Below, in pieces: positions 1 to 7,508 of a DNA stretch of 64,000 nucleotides; the stretch's first letter is position 1, and each line of letters starts with the position of its first letter. The notes beneath the pieces are model-generated. The model saw only the letters and a program-made list of their open reading frames with translations. It searched no databases and was not told the DNA's origin. Origin of the DNA: Pistricoccus aurantiacus (GTDB lineage Bacteria > Pseudomonadota > Gammaproteobacteria > Pseudomonadales > Halomonadaceae). The DNA is taken from assembly GCF_007954585.1 (NCBI RefSeq), contig NZ_CP042382.1, positions 3,534,001 through 3,598,000 on the forward strand, read 5' to 3'. A program made the position numbers and the translations under genes.

Positions 1-362
1 ATGACGCCGACCGCAACGAGCAGGAAAAGAATCATGATCGCCGCCGCGGGGTTGTGGCCGAGATAGCGCGGCTCCTTGCCTCTGATCATCTGACGCACAT
101 AATCTATAAACCGCCTGGGGCCCGTCACGAAGTCGCTGAAACGCGCATGACGACTGCCGACGAAGCCCCAGATCAGACGAAAGACCACCAGCCCCAGGGC
201 GACATAGCCGGCCCACTCGTGGATATCGCGACTGCTGTCCGGGGTGAAGTAGGCGACGGCGAATGCCGTCACCAGACTCCAATGGAAGAGGCGCACCGCC
301 GGGTCCCAGACCTTGACCCGATCAACCCGGGCCACAGTGCTAGCTTCCCCGGTATCAGTCAT
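1..362 (-). CDS. Cytochrome b561-type membrane protein (C-terminus cut by window edge)
   Basis: Translation from the ATG at 362 gives an N-terminal region with a WDPAVRLFHWS motif, a histidine-bearing first helix and a WAGYVALGLV second helix. This pattern is typical of the cytochrome b561/HupC-like di-heme b proteins that pass electrons between quinones or reductases and periplasmic partners in the inner membrane. About 120 residues are visible and the gene continues beyond base 1. Its start overlaps the stop of the preceding PepSY gene by 8 bases (ATGACTGA), so the two are probably translated together. PepSY plus cytochrome b561 is a common pairing. The electron donor and acceptor cannot be read from the sequence. 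Confidence 0.82.
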   Translation of the reverse strand, partial: MTDTGEASTVARVDRVKVWDPAVRLFHWSLVTAFAVAYFTPDSSRDIHEWAGYVALGLVVFRLIWGFVGSRHARFSDFVTGPRRFIDYVRQMIRGKEPRYLGHNPAAAIMILFLLVAVGV

Positions 363-630
363 TGCGATGCTCCTCCACGACCTCGCCGTTGACCGGATTG
401 AAGTAGATCTCGACCTTCACGCCGTCCTTGTCCTCTCCATAGATTTCGTAGCAGTTGGTGTCAGTGACGACGAATCGATCGATCTGGTAACCCTGGTCTT
501 TAAGCTGCTGTTGCATGGCGTCCTCGCCCATCCATTCGGATTCCGGCGCATCGGTGCATTGAGGGGCGGCAACGGCAACACCGGCAAACGCCAGGGCGGC
601 AGCGGCAATCAGTGCATGACGAACTTTCAT
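355..630 (-). CDS. Small secreted PepSY-domain protein
   Basis: The start at 630 is chosen because GGAG lies 7 bases upstream and the protein then opens with a clean signal peptide (MKVRHALIAAAALAFAGVAVA) followed by APQC. The mature part of about 70 residues has the PepSY fold pattern: a helix with MQQQLKDQGYQ, then strands carrying VTDTNCYEIYGEDKDG and VEIYFNPVNGEV. PepSY domains are proposed to inhibit proteases or modulate redox partners in the periplasm. Two cysteines may form a disulfide. It is translationally coupled to the cytochrome b561 gene. A related secreted PepSY protein lies at 21510-21839 with the same layout (signal peptide, cysteine pair, short C-terminus). Confidence 0.85.
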   Translation of the reverse strand: MKVRHALIAAAALAFAGVAVAAPQCTDAPESEWMGEDAMQQQLKDQGYQIDRFVVTDTNCYEIYGEDKDGVKVEIYFNPVNGEVVEEHRND

Positions 631-671
631 GGTAACTCTCCTTTTCATGATCTTTATCGCGTGTGGCGAGT

Positions 672-690
672 ACATGCCGAATCGGCATGT
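672..690. promoter_or_regulatory. Perfect 19-bp palindrome upstream of the PepSY gene
   Basis: Two 9-base arms, ACATGCCGA and TCGGCATGT, are separated by one base and lie 42-60 bases before the PepSY start. The spacer is too short for a hairpin, so a dimeric regulator operator is the likelier reading. No regulator is identified. Confidence 0.4.
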
Positions 691-777
691 CGTCATGATG
701 GCAAGTCAACCTGACAGCGGGCTTAAAAAGAAAGGTTTTTTAGCGAAGAGCTTCAAGGAAAAAGACGCAGCAGGAAA

Positions 778-802
778 TATCCCCACGAAGTCCGCGGGGA
801 TA
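778..802 (-). terminator. Possible terminator after osmC
   Basis: A hairpin with arms TATCCCC and GGGGATA around an 11-base loop lies just past the osmC stop. On the minus strand it is followed by only a short T stretch, so the call is weak. Confidence 0.35.
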
Positions 803-817
803 CAAGAACCTAAGGAA

Positions 818-1255
818 TTATTGAACGATCTCGATATTGGTTATCAACTCCTTCTCGCTGATCAAGGAGCTGGTGATCAGACAATTCCGTTCCGCCTTTT
901 CGAGGCAGCGCTCCGCCTTGTCGCGATCATCATCGCTTGTGAGGGTCAAACCTGGCTTGATGATAAAACGTGTGAAGCGCGTGACCTTGCCGTCCTTGTC
1001 CAGAATTCCTTCAACATCGCAGCTCAGGCTTTTCCATTCGAGCTTCGAAGCTCGCGCCACGGCACGAAACGTGAGAATGAAGCAGTTGGCGACAGAAGCC
1101 ACCAGCAGGGTTTCCGGCGACCAATATCCTGGAGGACCATTGAATTCTGGCGGCGGATTTGTCTCCAGCATCGGCAATTCGGCTCCGCTGACCGAAACGC
1201 TTCCTTCCGGTCTTCCGGCAGCCGATACTTGATAACGATGGGGGTAATCCTGCAT
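818..1255 (-). CDS. OsmC/Ohr-family peroxide-detoxifying protein
   Basis: The 145-residue protein has the two family cysteines: Cys58 in SVANCFILTF and Cys125 in ERNCLITSS. These are the reactive pair that reduces organic hydroperoxides in OsmC/Ohr proteins. The ETLLVASVANC stretch is typical of the family. The start at 1255 (MQDYPHRYQV) is preferred over an in-frame start 51 bases upstream because GGAG sits 8 bases before it. It is a cytosolic enzyme by family. It stands between two hairpins and is probably transcribed alone. Which of the OsmC, Ohr or YhfA-like subgroups it belongs to is unclear. Confidence 0.85.
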   Translation of the reverse strand: MQDYPHRYQVSAAGRPEGSVSVSGAELPMLETNPPPEFNGPPGYWSPETLLVASVANCFILTFRAVARASKLEWKSLSCDVEGILDKDGKVTRFTRFIIKPGLTLTSDDDRDKAERCLEKAERNCLITSSLISEKELITNIEIVQ

Positions 1256-1276
1256 TGGTAAACTCCTTTTCCCATA

Positions 1277-1311
1277 AAATACGGCGTGGCCAGAATATTG
1301 CGCCACGCCGT
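1277..1311 (-). terminator. Intrinsic terminator after the di-heme peroxidase gene
   Basis: A perfect 10-bp stem (ACGGCGTGGC at 1281-1290, GCCACGCCGT at 1302-1311) with an 11-base loop is followed on the minus strand by ATTTTA. It lies 8 bases past the stop of the peroxidase gene. Confidence 0.65.
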
Positions 1312-1318
1312 GGTTTGG

Positions 1319-2371
1319 TTACTGATCGATACCCAGCTCCGGCCGCGGCGTATCCGCCGTGCTCGGCGGCAGAATGGGGTATTCCACCCGAGGTTGCTCG
1401 CCGGTCAGGCTATGCAGGAACGTGGTGATCGACTCCACCTCTTCCTCGTTCAATTCGGCCCCGAGTTGCGCCACCCCCATTACCGCTACGGCCTGTTTCA
1501 AATCCCAGGCCTTGCCGCTATGAAAGTACGGCGGCGTCAGTGCGATGTTGCGTAGACTCGGCACCTTGAAGACGTATTCATCCGAGGCAGTTTGCGTCAC
1601 TTCGAAACGCCCCTTGTCTTCCTCGGGCAAGAAGTCGGCGCCGGGCTGTTCCACCACGCCGAAGGGCTGGTACTGATTGCCTCCAAGGTTGACACCGTTA
1701 TGGCAGGCGGCGCAGCCCTTGTCGACGAACAGCTCGAGTCCGGTCTTCTGCTGATCGCTCAAGGCATCGGCGTCCCCTTTCAAATATTGATCGAAAGGCG
1801 CGTTGGGGGTGATCAGCGTCGCCTCGAACAGGGCGATGGCGTCCTGCACATTATCGATATTGATAGGATCTTCCGCATCCGGGAAAGCCTCCTCGAAAAC
1901 CGGCTGATAACCGGGAATACCCTCAAGCATTTCCACCGCATGCTCGTGGGTGGTAGCCATCTCCACCGGGTTGATCAGGGGACCACCGGCCTGCTCCGCA
2001 AGATCCTTGGCACGCCCGTCCCAGAACTGGGCGGTATTGAAGACCGCGTTGAGTACCGTGGGCGAGTTGCGTCCGCCCAGCTGCCAGCGGTGCCCTATCG
2101 AGGTTTCCAGCATATCGGTGCCGCCGAGCCCCACCAGATGACAGGTGTTGCAGCTGATGGCATGGCTTTTCGATAGCCGAGGCTCGAAGTAGAGCATCTT
2201 GCCGAGCTCCACCTTGGCCGGTGAACTGGGATTGCCTTCCATCTCCGGTGGCTGTTCGGGAATCGGCTTGAACAGCGCCTGAGCACGGCTCATCAATTCA
2301 TCCTCGGCGGCCACGGCCGCCCCCGCCGCTACCACTCCAGCCATCATTAGTAACAGGCTTCGCTTTTGCAT
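1319..2371 (-). CDS. Di-heme cytochrome c peroxidase / MauG-family protein
   Basis: The 350-residue protein has a signal peptide (MQKRSLLLMMAGVVAAGAAVA) and two CXXCH heme sites, CNTCH at 74-78 and CAACH at 220-224. This is the spacing of bacterial di-heme peroxidases, which reduce hydrogen peroxide in the periplasm with electrons from small cytochromes, or oxidise protein substrates in the MauG branch. Family motifs such as GRNSPTVLNA, FWDGRA and KVPSLRNIALTPPYFHSG are present. The start has GGGAG about 6 bases upstream. A strong hairpin ends the transcript. It is divergent from the zinc alcohol dehydrogenase, with an FNR-like box between them. The true substrate is not decided by sequence. 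Confidence 0.9.
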   Translation of the reverse strand: MQKRSLLLMMAGVVAAGAAVAAEDELMSRAQALFKPIPEQPPEMEGNPSSPAKVELGKMLYFEPRLSKSHAISCNTCHLVGLGGTDMLETSIGHRWQLGGRNSPTVLNAVFNTAQFWDGRAKDLAEQAGGPLINPVEMATTHEHAVEMLEGIPGYQPVFEEAFPDAEDPINIDNVQDAIALFEATLITPNAPFDQYLKGDADALSDQQKTGLELFVDKGCAACHNGVNLGGNQYQPFGVVEQPGADFLPEEDKGRFEVTQTASDEYVFKVPSLRNIALTPPYFHSGKAWDLKQAVAVMGVAQLGAELNEEEVESITTFLHSLTGEQPRVEYPILPPSTADTPRPELGIDQ

Positions 2372-2538
2372 GATGATCTCCCTTGTTCACGCGATGAACG
2401 ACCTTGCGCCCTCATTGACGCATAGCCGCCTTACAGGAAGCTGAACGTCATGACGACAAGTCAATACGCCGAGATGTCGAGACGATGCTCAATATTTCGC
2501 ACTCATTTTATAACTTAGCTAACTGATCGGCGTTTACC

Positions 2539-2552
2539 TTGACGCCGGTCAA
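2539..2552. promoter_or_regulatory. FNR/ANR-like box (TTGAC-N4-GTCAA)
   Basis: The perfect inverted repeat TTGAC GCCG GTCAA matches the FNR/ANR half-site geometry. It is centred about 98 bases before the alcohol dehydrogenase start at 2644 and about 174 bases before the peroxidase start at 2371. The same form recurs at 18165-18178. Confidence 0.5.
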
Positions 2553-2643
2553 GGAATGCATGGGTACCTTCTGCCATCTTGATCTGGTGATACCTGAATG
2601 TCGGCTGCCATCGGCGGCCTTTCACCTTCAAGGAGGAACTATC

Positions 2644-3675
2644 ATGAAAGCATTGGTATTTCATGGCCCCGGCAAGCGCAGTTGGGAAGACAAGCCCCGT
2701 CCAAGCATCGACAAGCCCACGGACGCGGTGGTGCGCATCACCCACACCACCATCTGCGGCACCGACCTGCACATTCTGAAAGGCGACGTACCCGCCGTGG
2801 AGGATGGTCGTACTTTGGGCCATGAAGGCGTGGGAGTGGTGGAAGAAGTCGGTGACGGCGTGAGCAATATCCAGGTCGGCGACGAGGTGCTGATCTCCTG
2901 CGTTACTTCCTGCGGCCGCTGCGACTACTGCAAACGCGGCATCTATGCCCACTGCCGCGACGGCGGCTGGATTCTCGGCCATCTGATCGACGGCACCCAG
3001 GCCGAATATGTACGCACCCCTCATGCGGACAACAGTCTGTTTCCACTACCCGATGACATGAACCGGGAGGCGGCGGTGATGCTCAGCGACATACTGCCCA
3101 CCGGTCACGAGATTGGCGCCCTCAACGGCGAGGTCACGCTCGGCGACACGGTGGTCATCGTAGGCGCCGGCCCCATCGGCCTGGCGGCGCTGATGACCTC
3201 GCGTTTCTATTCTCCGGCGCGCATCATCATGGTCGATCCCGACGAGAATCGTTTGGCCATGGCCAAACAGCTCGGCGCCACCGATGTCATTTCCAGTAAT
3301 CCCGTCGAGGCTATTCTTGCGCTGACCGATGGCGAAGGTGTCGACGTGGCCATGGAAGCAGTGGGCATTCCTGAAACCTTCGATATCTGTCAACAGATCG
3401 TTCGGGCCGGCGGGCACATCGCCAATATGGGCGTGCACGGAAAGAGCGTCGATCTCCAATTGCAGGATCTGTGGATCAAGAACATTACTCTGCGTACCGG
3501 CCTGGTCAGCACCAACACCATTCCCGTACTGATGCGTGCCGTAAAAAGCGGCGACGTAGAGCCGGTAGAACTGGTGACCCATCGCTTCAAGCTTGATGAA
3601 ATCGAAAAGGCCTATGATATCTTCAGCGAGGCGGCAAAGGAGAAAGCCATCAAGATGATCTTGACCGCCGAGTAA
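2644..3675 (+). CDS. Zinc-dependent alcohol dehydrogenase, MDR family
   Basis: The 343-residue medium-chain dehydrogenase has catalytic zinc ligands Cys38, His60 and Glu61 (GHEGVG) and four structural-zinc cysteines at 90, 93, 96 and 104. A Rossmann motif VGAGPIGLAA is followed by MVDPDENR, whose Asp suggests NAD preference. The start at 2644 follows AGGAGG by 8 bases; an in-frame start 105 bases upstream lacks support. Close relatives are annotated as zinc alcohol dehydrogenases acting on alcohols or diols, and the exact substrate is unknown. An FNR-like box upstream suggests induction at low oxygen. Confidence 0.9.
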   Translation: MKALVFHGPGKRSWEDKPRPSIDKPTDAVVRITHTTICGTDLHILKGDVPAVEDGRTLGHEGVGVVEEVGDGVSNIQVGDEVLISCVTSCGRCDYCKRGIYAHCRDGGWILGHLIDGTQAEYVRTPHADNSLFPLPDDMNREAAVMLSDILPTGHEIGALNGEVTLGDTVVIVGAGPIGLAALMTSRFYSPARIIMVDPDENRLAMAKQLGATDVISSNPVEAILALTDGEGVDVAMEAVGIPETFDICQQIVRAGGHIANMGVHGKSVDLQLQDLWIKNITLRTGLVSTNTIPVLMRAVKSGDVEPVELVTHRFKLDEIEKAYDIFSEAAKEKAIKMILTAE

Positions 3676-3696
3676 GAATTGAAAGCCAACGAAAGA

Positions 3697-3744
3697 AGGT
3701 GCCAAGCGCAATCAGAATGAGAGTCATCCTTGCACCTGGCACCT
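3697..3744 (+). terminator. Weak hairpin after the alcohol dehydrogenase
   Basis: Arms AGGTGCCA and TGGCACCT enclose a long 32-base interior, and CCTTTT follows a few bases later. It could end the dehydrogenase transcript, but the loop is long. Confidence 0.3.
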
Positions 3745-3783
3745 ATTCCTTTTCAACCGTTCTCTATGTTCCATCATGGACGA

Positions 3784-4113
3784 TCAGAGATCATGCAGCG
3801 TGACGCCGAGCCCTCGCGACCACTCCTGCAGCTTGTCTCTGCGCTCCGTAACGGCGGCCTGAGGTATGCGGGGCATGGGCTCCGGGGAAGACGGCGTGAC
3901 CTCCACGACAGGCATTGGAGCCTCGGCCAGGGGCAGCGTCATGCCTAATCCTCTGGACCACTCCTGCAGCTTGTCGTGATGTTCCATGAAGGCAACCTGC
4001 GGTATCCGGGGCGTGGTCTTCCCGGAAGCCGGTTCTGCCGCTATCGCGGGAACGGCAACGCCAGCCAAGAGCATCGCACCGCTAACGAAACCAACGATAT
4101 GTCGACGGTTCAT
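3784..4113 (-). CDS. Small secreted protein with an internal tandem duplication
   Basis: The family is not recognised. The start at 4113 has GGAGG 8 bases upstream and opens a signal peptide (MNRRHIVGFVSGAMLLAGVA, then VPAIAAEP). The mature part of about 80 residues is two copies of one unit: PRIPQVAFMEHHDKLQEWS-RGLGMTL and PRIPQAAVTERRDKLQEWS-RGLGVTL, joined by a proline-rich linker. The second copy ends almost at the C-terminus. Each unit probably forms one amphipathic helix. There are no cysteines or transmembrane segments in the mature part, so it should be periplasmic or secreted. It lies alone between the alcohol dehydrogenase and the ABC export operon. Confidence 0.65.
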   Translation of the reverse strand: MNRRHIVGFVSGAMLLAGVAVPAIAAEPASGKTTPRIPQVAFMEHHDKLQEWSRGLGMTLPLAEAPMPVVEVTPSSPEPMPRIPQAAVTERRDKLQEWSRGLGVTLHDL

Positions 4114-4291
4114 GACGTTATCCTCCTTCCTCATCGATCGAGGAAGTTCGACTGCCGAGCGGAGGGTTCCACCCGGCTCATGAACAGTTTGTCAAGGCAG
4201 GCTTACATGGCGCTGAACGAACCCAAAAATCGAGGCATTTTTTCGACATGCGCCGTGTGCGATGTTTACTGCATGGAATCGCGCCCCCCTA

Positions 4292-5422
4292 TCAGTCGAT
4301 GCGCTTTCGAAAACGCAGGGCGCTGCCGGTCAGCAGGATCAGACCGAGTGCGCCCTGAGCCAGGAACTGCGGCCACAGCAGGTCCATGCCGCTGCCCTTG
4401 AGGAAGACGTCGCGGATGATGACCAGGAAATAGCGCAAGGGATTGATATAGGTGATCCACTGGGCGAGCGTCGGCATATTCTCGATGGGGAACATGAACC
4501 CCGAGAGCAGCGTGGCCGGCAGGAAGAAGAAGAAGGAAGCCATCAGCGCCTGCTGCTGGGTCTTCGACACCGTGGAGATGAATAGCCCCACCCCGATGGT
4601 CGACATGAGGTACAGTCCGGCGCCGAAGAGCAACAGCAGGCCGCTGCCGCGGATGGGGATGCCGAAACCGTAGACGGCCACCAGCATCACCACCACCAGG
4701 TCCAGGTAGGAGATCATCACGAAGGGCAGCGTCTTGCCGAGGATCAGCTCCATGGGCCGGATCGGCGTCACCATCAGCTGCTCCATGGTGCCGATCTCGC
4801 GTTCGCGCACGATAGCCATGGAGGTGAGCAGCAGCGAGGTCATCAGCAGGATGACGGCGACCACCCCGGGAACGTTGTAGTAGCGGCTCTTGAGGTCGGG
4901 GTTGTACCAGGCCCGAGAGCGCAGCTCCACCAGGCCCGAGGGCGCCGCTGCCTGCTCCTGCTGGGTCATGGAGGCATCGAGCCGCTTGCGGGAGAAGGCG
5001 CCGGTGATACGTTGGGCGTAGTCCATGGCCACGGTACCGGTATTGGAGTCGGTGCCGTCGATCAGCACCTGTATCTCGGTCTGCCGACCCGCCGCGAGAT
5101 CGTCCGCGAAGCCGCGATCGATCTGGATCGCCGCGACCACCACCGTGCGATCGAGCAGCTCACCCAGGGCGTCCGGCGACTCGGGACGCGCGATGATATC
5201 GAAGTAACCGGAGCTGGTGAACTGATCGGCCAGGGCGCGGCTCTCGGCGCTGCGATCCATGTCCAGGACGGCCGTCTTGATATGCTCGACGTCGGTGGTC
5301 ACGGCAAAGCCGAAGACGATCAGCTGCACCACCGGCGTCACGAAGATCAAAAAGCGCATCCGCGGGTCGCGCAGCACCTGGATGAACTCCTTGATCATCA
5401 TGCGGTAGATTCGTTCCCACAT
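4292..5422 (-). CDS. ABC-2 type permease subunit, second (YbhR/YhhJ-like)
   Basis: The 376-residue inner-membrane permease has an N-terminal transmembrane segment (FLIFVTPVVQLIVFGFAV), a large periplasmic domain and five C-terminal membrane helices. The family signature EREIGTMEQLMVTPIRP lies before helix 2. The start at 5422 lies 2 bases after the stop of the previous permease. A longer open frame running upstream only overlaps that gene and is not used. It is the last gene of a minus-strand operon encoding a tripartite ABC exporter. The order resembles Escherichia coli ybhGFSR with its regulator cecR. The exported substrate is unknown. Confidence 0.9.
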   Translation of the reverse strand: MWERIYRMMIKEFIQVLRDPRMRFLIFVTPVVQLIVFGFAVTTDVEHIKTAVLDMDRSAESRALADQFTSSGYFDIIARPESPDALGELLDRTVVVAAIQIDRGFADDLAAGRQTEIQVLIDGTDSNTGTVAMDYAQRITGAFSRKRLDASMTQQEQAAAPSGLVELRSRAWYNPDLKSRYYNVPGVVAVILLMTSLLLTSMAIVREREIGTMEQLMVTPIRPMELILGKTLPFVMISYLDLVVVMLVAVYGFGIPIRGSGLLLLFGAGLYLMSTIGVGLFISTVSKTQQQALMASFFFFLPATLLSGFMFPIENMPTLAQWITYINPLRYFLVIIRDVFLKGSGMDLLWPQFLAQGALGLILLTGSALRFRKRID

Positions 5423-5424
5423 CG

Positions 5425-6558
5425 TCAGTCGATCCGCTTCTTGAATTTGAACAGCGCCAGCCCCAGCACCACGATCGCGAAGACCGTCAGGAACAGCACC
5501 TCGTTGACCAGGTAAATCGGTGGGCTCGCCTTGAGGAAGACATCCTTGAGAATGGCAACGTAGTAGCGCGCCTGGACCGCATGGGTCACCCACTGCAGGG
5601 CCGGCGGCATGTTGTCGATGGAATAGAGGAAGCCGGAGAGCAGGAAGGCGGGAATGAAGGTGGCAACCATGGCCACCTGGCTGGCGACCAGCTGGGAGCG
5701 CGCCACCGTCGAGATCAGGATGCCCAGCCCGAGCCCGCCGAGCATGAACAGAGTGCCCGAGGCCATGAGGAACCAGAAGCTGCCGCGCAGCGGCACGCCG
5801 AACACCCAGATCGCCATGGCCACGGATACCAGCACGTCCACCAGCCCGATGATCAGATAGGGCGTCATCTTGCCCACCAGCAGCTCCACGCCCTGCACCG
5901 GGGTGGCGATGAGCTGCTCCATGGTGCCCTGCTCCCACTCCCGGGACACGGTCAGCGACGTCAGCAGGGCGGTGATCACGGTCATGATCACGGCGATGAG
6001 GCCCGGCACGATGAACCAGCGGCTCTTGAGCTCGGGGTTGTACCAGACTCGCAGGCGGTTATCGATCGCCGGCTCGGCCAGCCCGCCGACGAGTTCGGCG
6101 TTGAAACGATTGGTCACCGCCTCGGCGTAGCCCAGGGCGATGGTCCCGGTGTTGGCATCCGCGCCGTCGGCGATCACCTGGGCCGGCGCGCTGCGCCCCG
6201 CCTCCAGCGCCTCGGCGAAGCCGGGGTAGAGCACCACGGCGAGATCCGCCTCGCCGCTGTCGAGCAGCCGGGTGAGGCTGGGGTAGTCCTCGACGTGGGC
6301 GATCAGCGTGAAATAGCTCGAGCCCTCGAAGGCGCGCAGGTAGGAACGGCTCGGCTGGGTCTGGTCGCGGTCGTAGACCGCCACGTTGAGGTTCTGAATA
6401 TCCAGGGTGATGGCCCAGCCGAACAGCACCAGCAGCACCAGCGGCATGACGAAGGCCATCGCCAGGCTGCGCGGATCGCGGCGGATATGCAGGGACTCCT
6501 TGGCGATCAGCGCCCCCAGGCGCCGCCAGGAAAACCGACCGGCGATACGCGCGCTCAC
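5425..6558 (-). CDS. ABC-2 type permease subunit, first (YbhS-like)
   Basis: The 377-residue permease has the same plan as its downstream partner: one N-terminal helix (MAFVMPLVLLVLFGWAITL), a periplasmic domain, and five helices preceded by REWEQGTMEQLIATPVQ. The two permeases are divergent paralogues and probably form a heterodimeric channel. The start overlaps the stop of the ATPase gene by 4 bases (ATGA), indicating translational coupling. The large periplasmic domains would contact the HlyD-like adaptor. Confidence 0.9.
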   Translation of the reverse strand: MSARIAGRFSWRRLGALIAKESLHIRRDPRSLAMAFVMPLVLLVLFGWAITLDIQNLNVAVYDRDQTQPSRSYLRAFEGSSYFTLIAHVEDYPSLTRLLDSGEADLAVVLYPGFAEALEAGRSAPAQVIADGADANTGTIALGYAEAVTNRFNAELVGGLAEPAIDNRLRVWYNPELKSRWFIVPGLIAVIMTVITALLTSLTVSREWEQGTMEQLIATPVQGVELLVGKMTPYLIIGLVDVLVSVAMAIWVFGVPLRGSFWFLMASGTLFMLGGLGLGILISTVARSQLVASQVAMVATFIPAFLLSGFLYSIDNMPPALQWVTHAVQARYYVAILKDVFLKASPPIYLVNEVLFLTVFAIVVLGLALFKFKKRID

Positions 6559-7508
6559 TGGGCGGCCTCCCGCTCTTCGGCCTCGATGAGGCTGACGAAG
6601 GCATCCTCCAGCGACGGCGCGATGACCGCGATACCCACCTTATCGAACCCGGCCTGCTCCAGATGGGCGCGGATCGGCCCCACCGCCTGTTCGGCATCGG
6701 CCACCACGGCGTGCAGGGTATCGCCGAACAGCGCGACTTCTTGTGCCAGCGTCGTCTCTTCGAGCGATTCCAGCGCCGCAAACGGGCGCGCCACCTGAAT
6801 CTCCAGGATGTCCTCGGGCATGGCCTCATGCTTCAGCCGCGCCGGCTCGCCCCGGGCGATCAGCCGCCCCTTGTGGATCAGCGCCAGCTGGTCGCAGTAT
6901 TCCGCCTCGTCCATGTAGTGGGTGGTCACGAAGACCGTGGTGCCCCCGGCGGCGAGCTCGGCGATAAGATCCCAGAACATGCGCCGCGACAGCGGATCGA
7001 CGCCGGAGGTGGGCTCGTCGAGAAACAGGATCGGCGGCTCGTGGAGCACGGCGCAGCCGAGCGCCAGGCGCTGCTTCCAGCCGGCGGCCAGCGTCGCGGT
7101 CAGGGCGTCGCGCTTGTCGGCGAGCCCGGCCATCTCGAGCACCCAGGCCTTGCGCTCGGCGCGCCGCTTGCGGTCGACCCCGTACAGGCCGGCGAAGAAG
7201 TCGATGTTCTCCTCGACGGTGAGATCGGCGTACAGCGAGAACTTCTGCGACATGTAGCCGATGCTGCGCTTGATGCGCTCGGTCTCGGTCATGATGTCCA
7301 GGCCCAGCACCTGGCCGCTGCCCGAGCTCGGCAGCAGCAGGCCGGTCAGCATGCGGATGGTGGTCGACTTGCCGGAGCCGTTCGGTCCCAGGAAGCCGAA
7401 GATATGGCCGTGCTCGACCTCGAGGGTGACGTGGTCCACCGCCACGAAGTCGCCGAAGACGCGCGTGAGGTCCTTGACCGAGACGGCGATCTCGCGCTGT
7501 TCAGCCAT
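6555..7508 (-). CDS. ABC transporter ATPase, second of a pair (YbhF-like half)
   Basis: The 317-residue cytosolic ATPase has a Walker A motif (GPNGSGKST), a family signature, a Walker B (PILFLDEPTSGVDP) and a switch histidine in VFVTTHYMDEAEYC. The signature region reads TLAAGWKQRLALG where most relatives have LSGGMKQR, so it is degenerate. In YbhF and RbbA the two ATPase domains are fused, whereas here they are separate genes. The start at 7508 is preferred because it overlaps the previous stop by 8 bases (ATGGCTGA) and gives a normal N-terminus. The longer open frame upstream overlaps the other ATPase. This half may be the less active site of an asymmetric pair. Confidence 0.9.
   Translation of the reverse strand: MAEQREIAVSVKDLTRVFGDFVAVDHVTLEVEHGHIFGFLGPNGSGKSTTIRMLTGLLLPSSGSGQVLGLDIMTETERIKRSIGYMSQKFSLYADLTVEENIDFFAGLYGVDRKRRAERKAWVLEMAGLADKRDALTATLAAGWKQRLALGCAVLHEPPILFLDEPTSGVDPLSRRMFWDLIAELAAGGTTVFVTTHYMDEAEYCDQLALIHKGRLIARGEPARLKHEAMPEDILEIQVARPFAALESLEETTLAQEVALFGDTLHAVVADAEQAVGPIRAHLEQAGFDKVGIAVIAPSLEDAFVSLIEAEEREAAQ

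Noticed and set aside
5581-6798. 405-codon plus-strand open frame
   Set aside because: It is antisense to the ABC permease and ATPase genes, with repetitive Gly/His/Gln/Glu composition.
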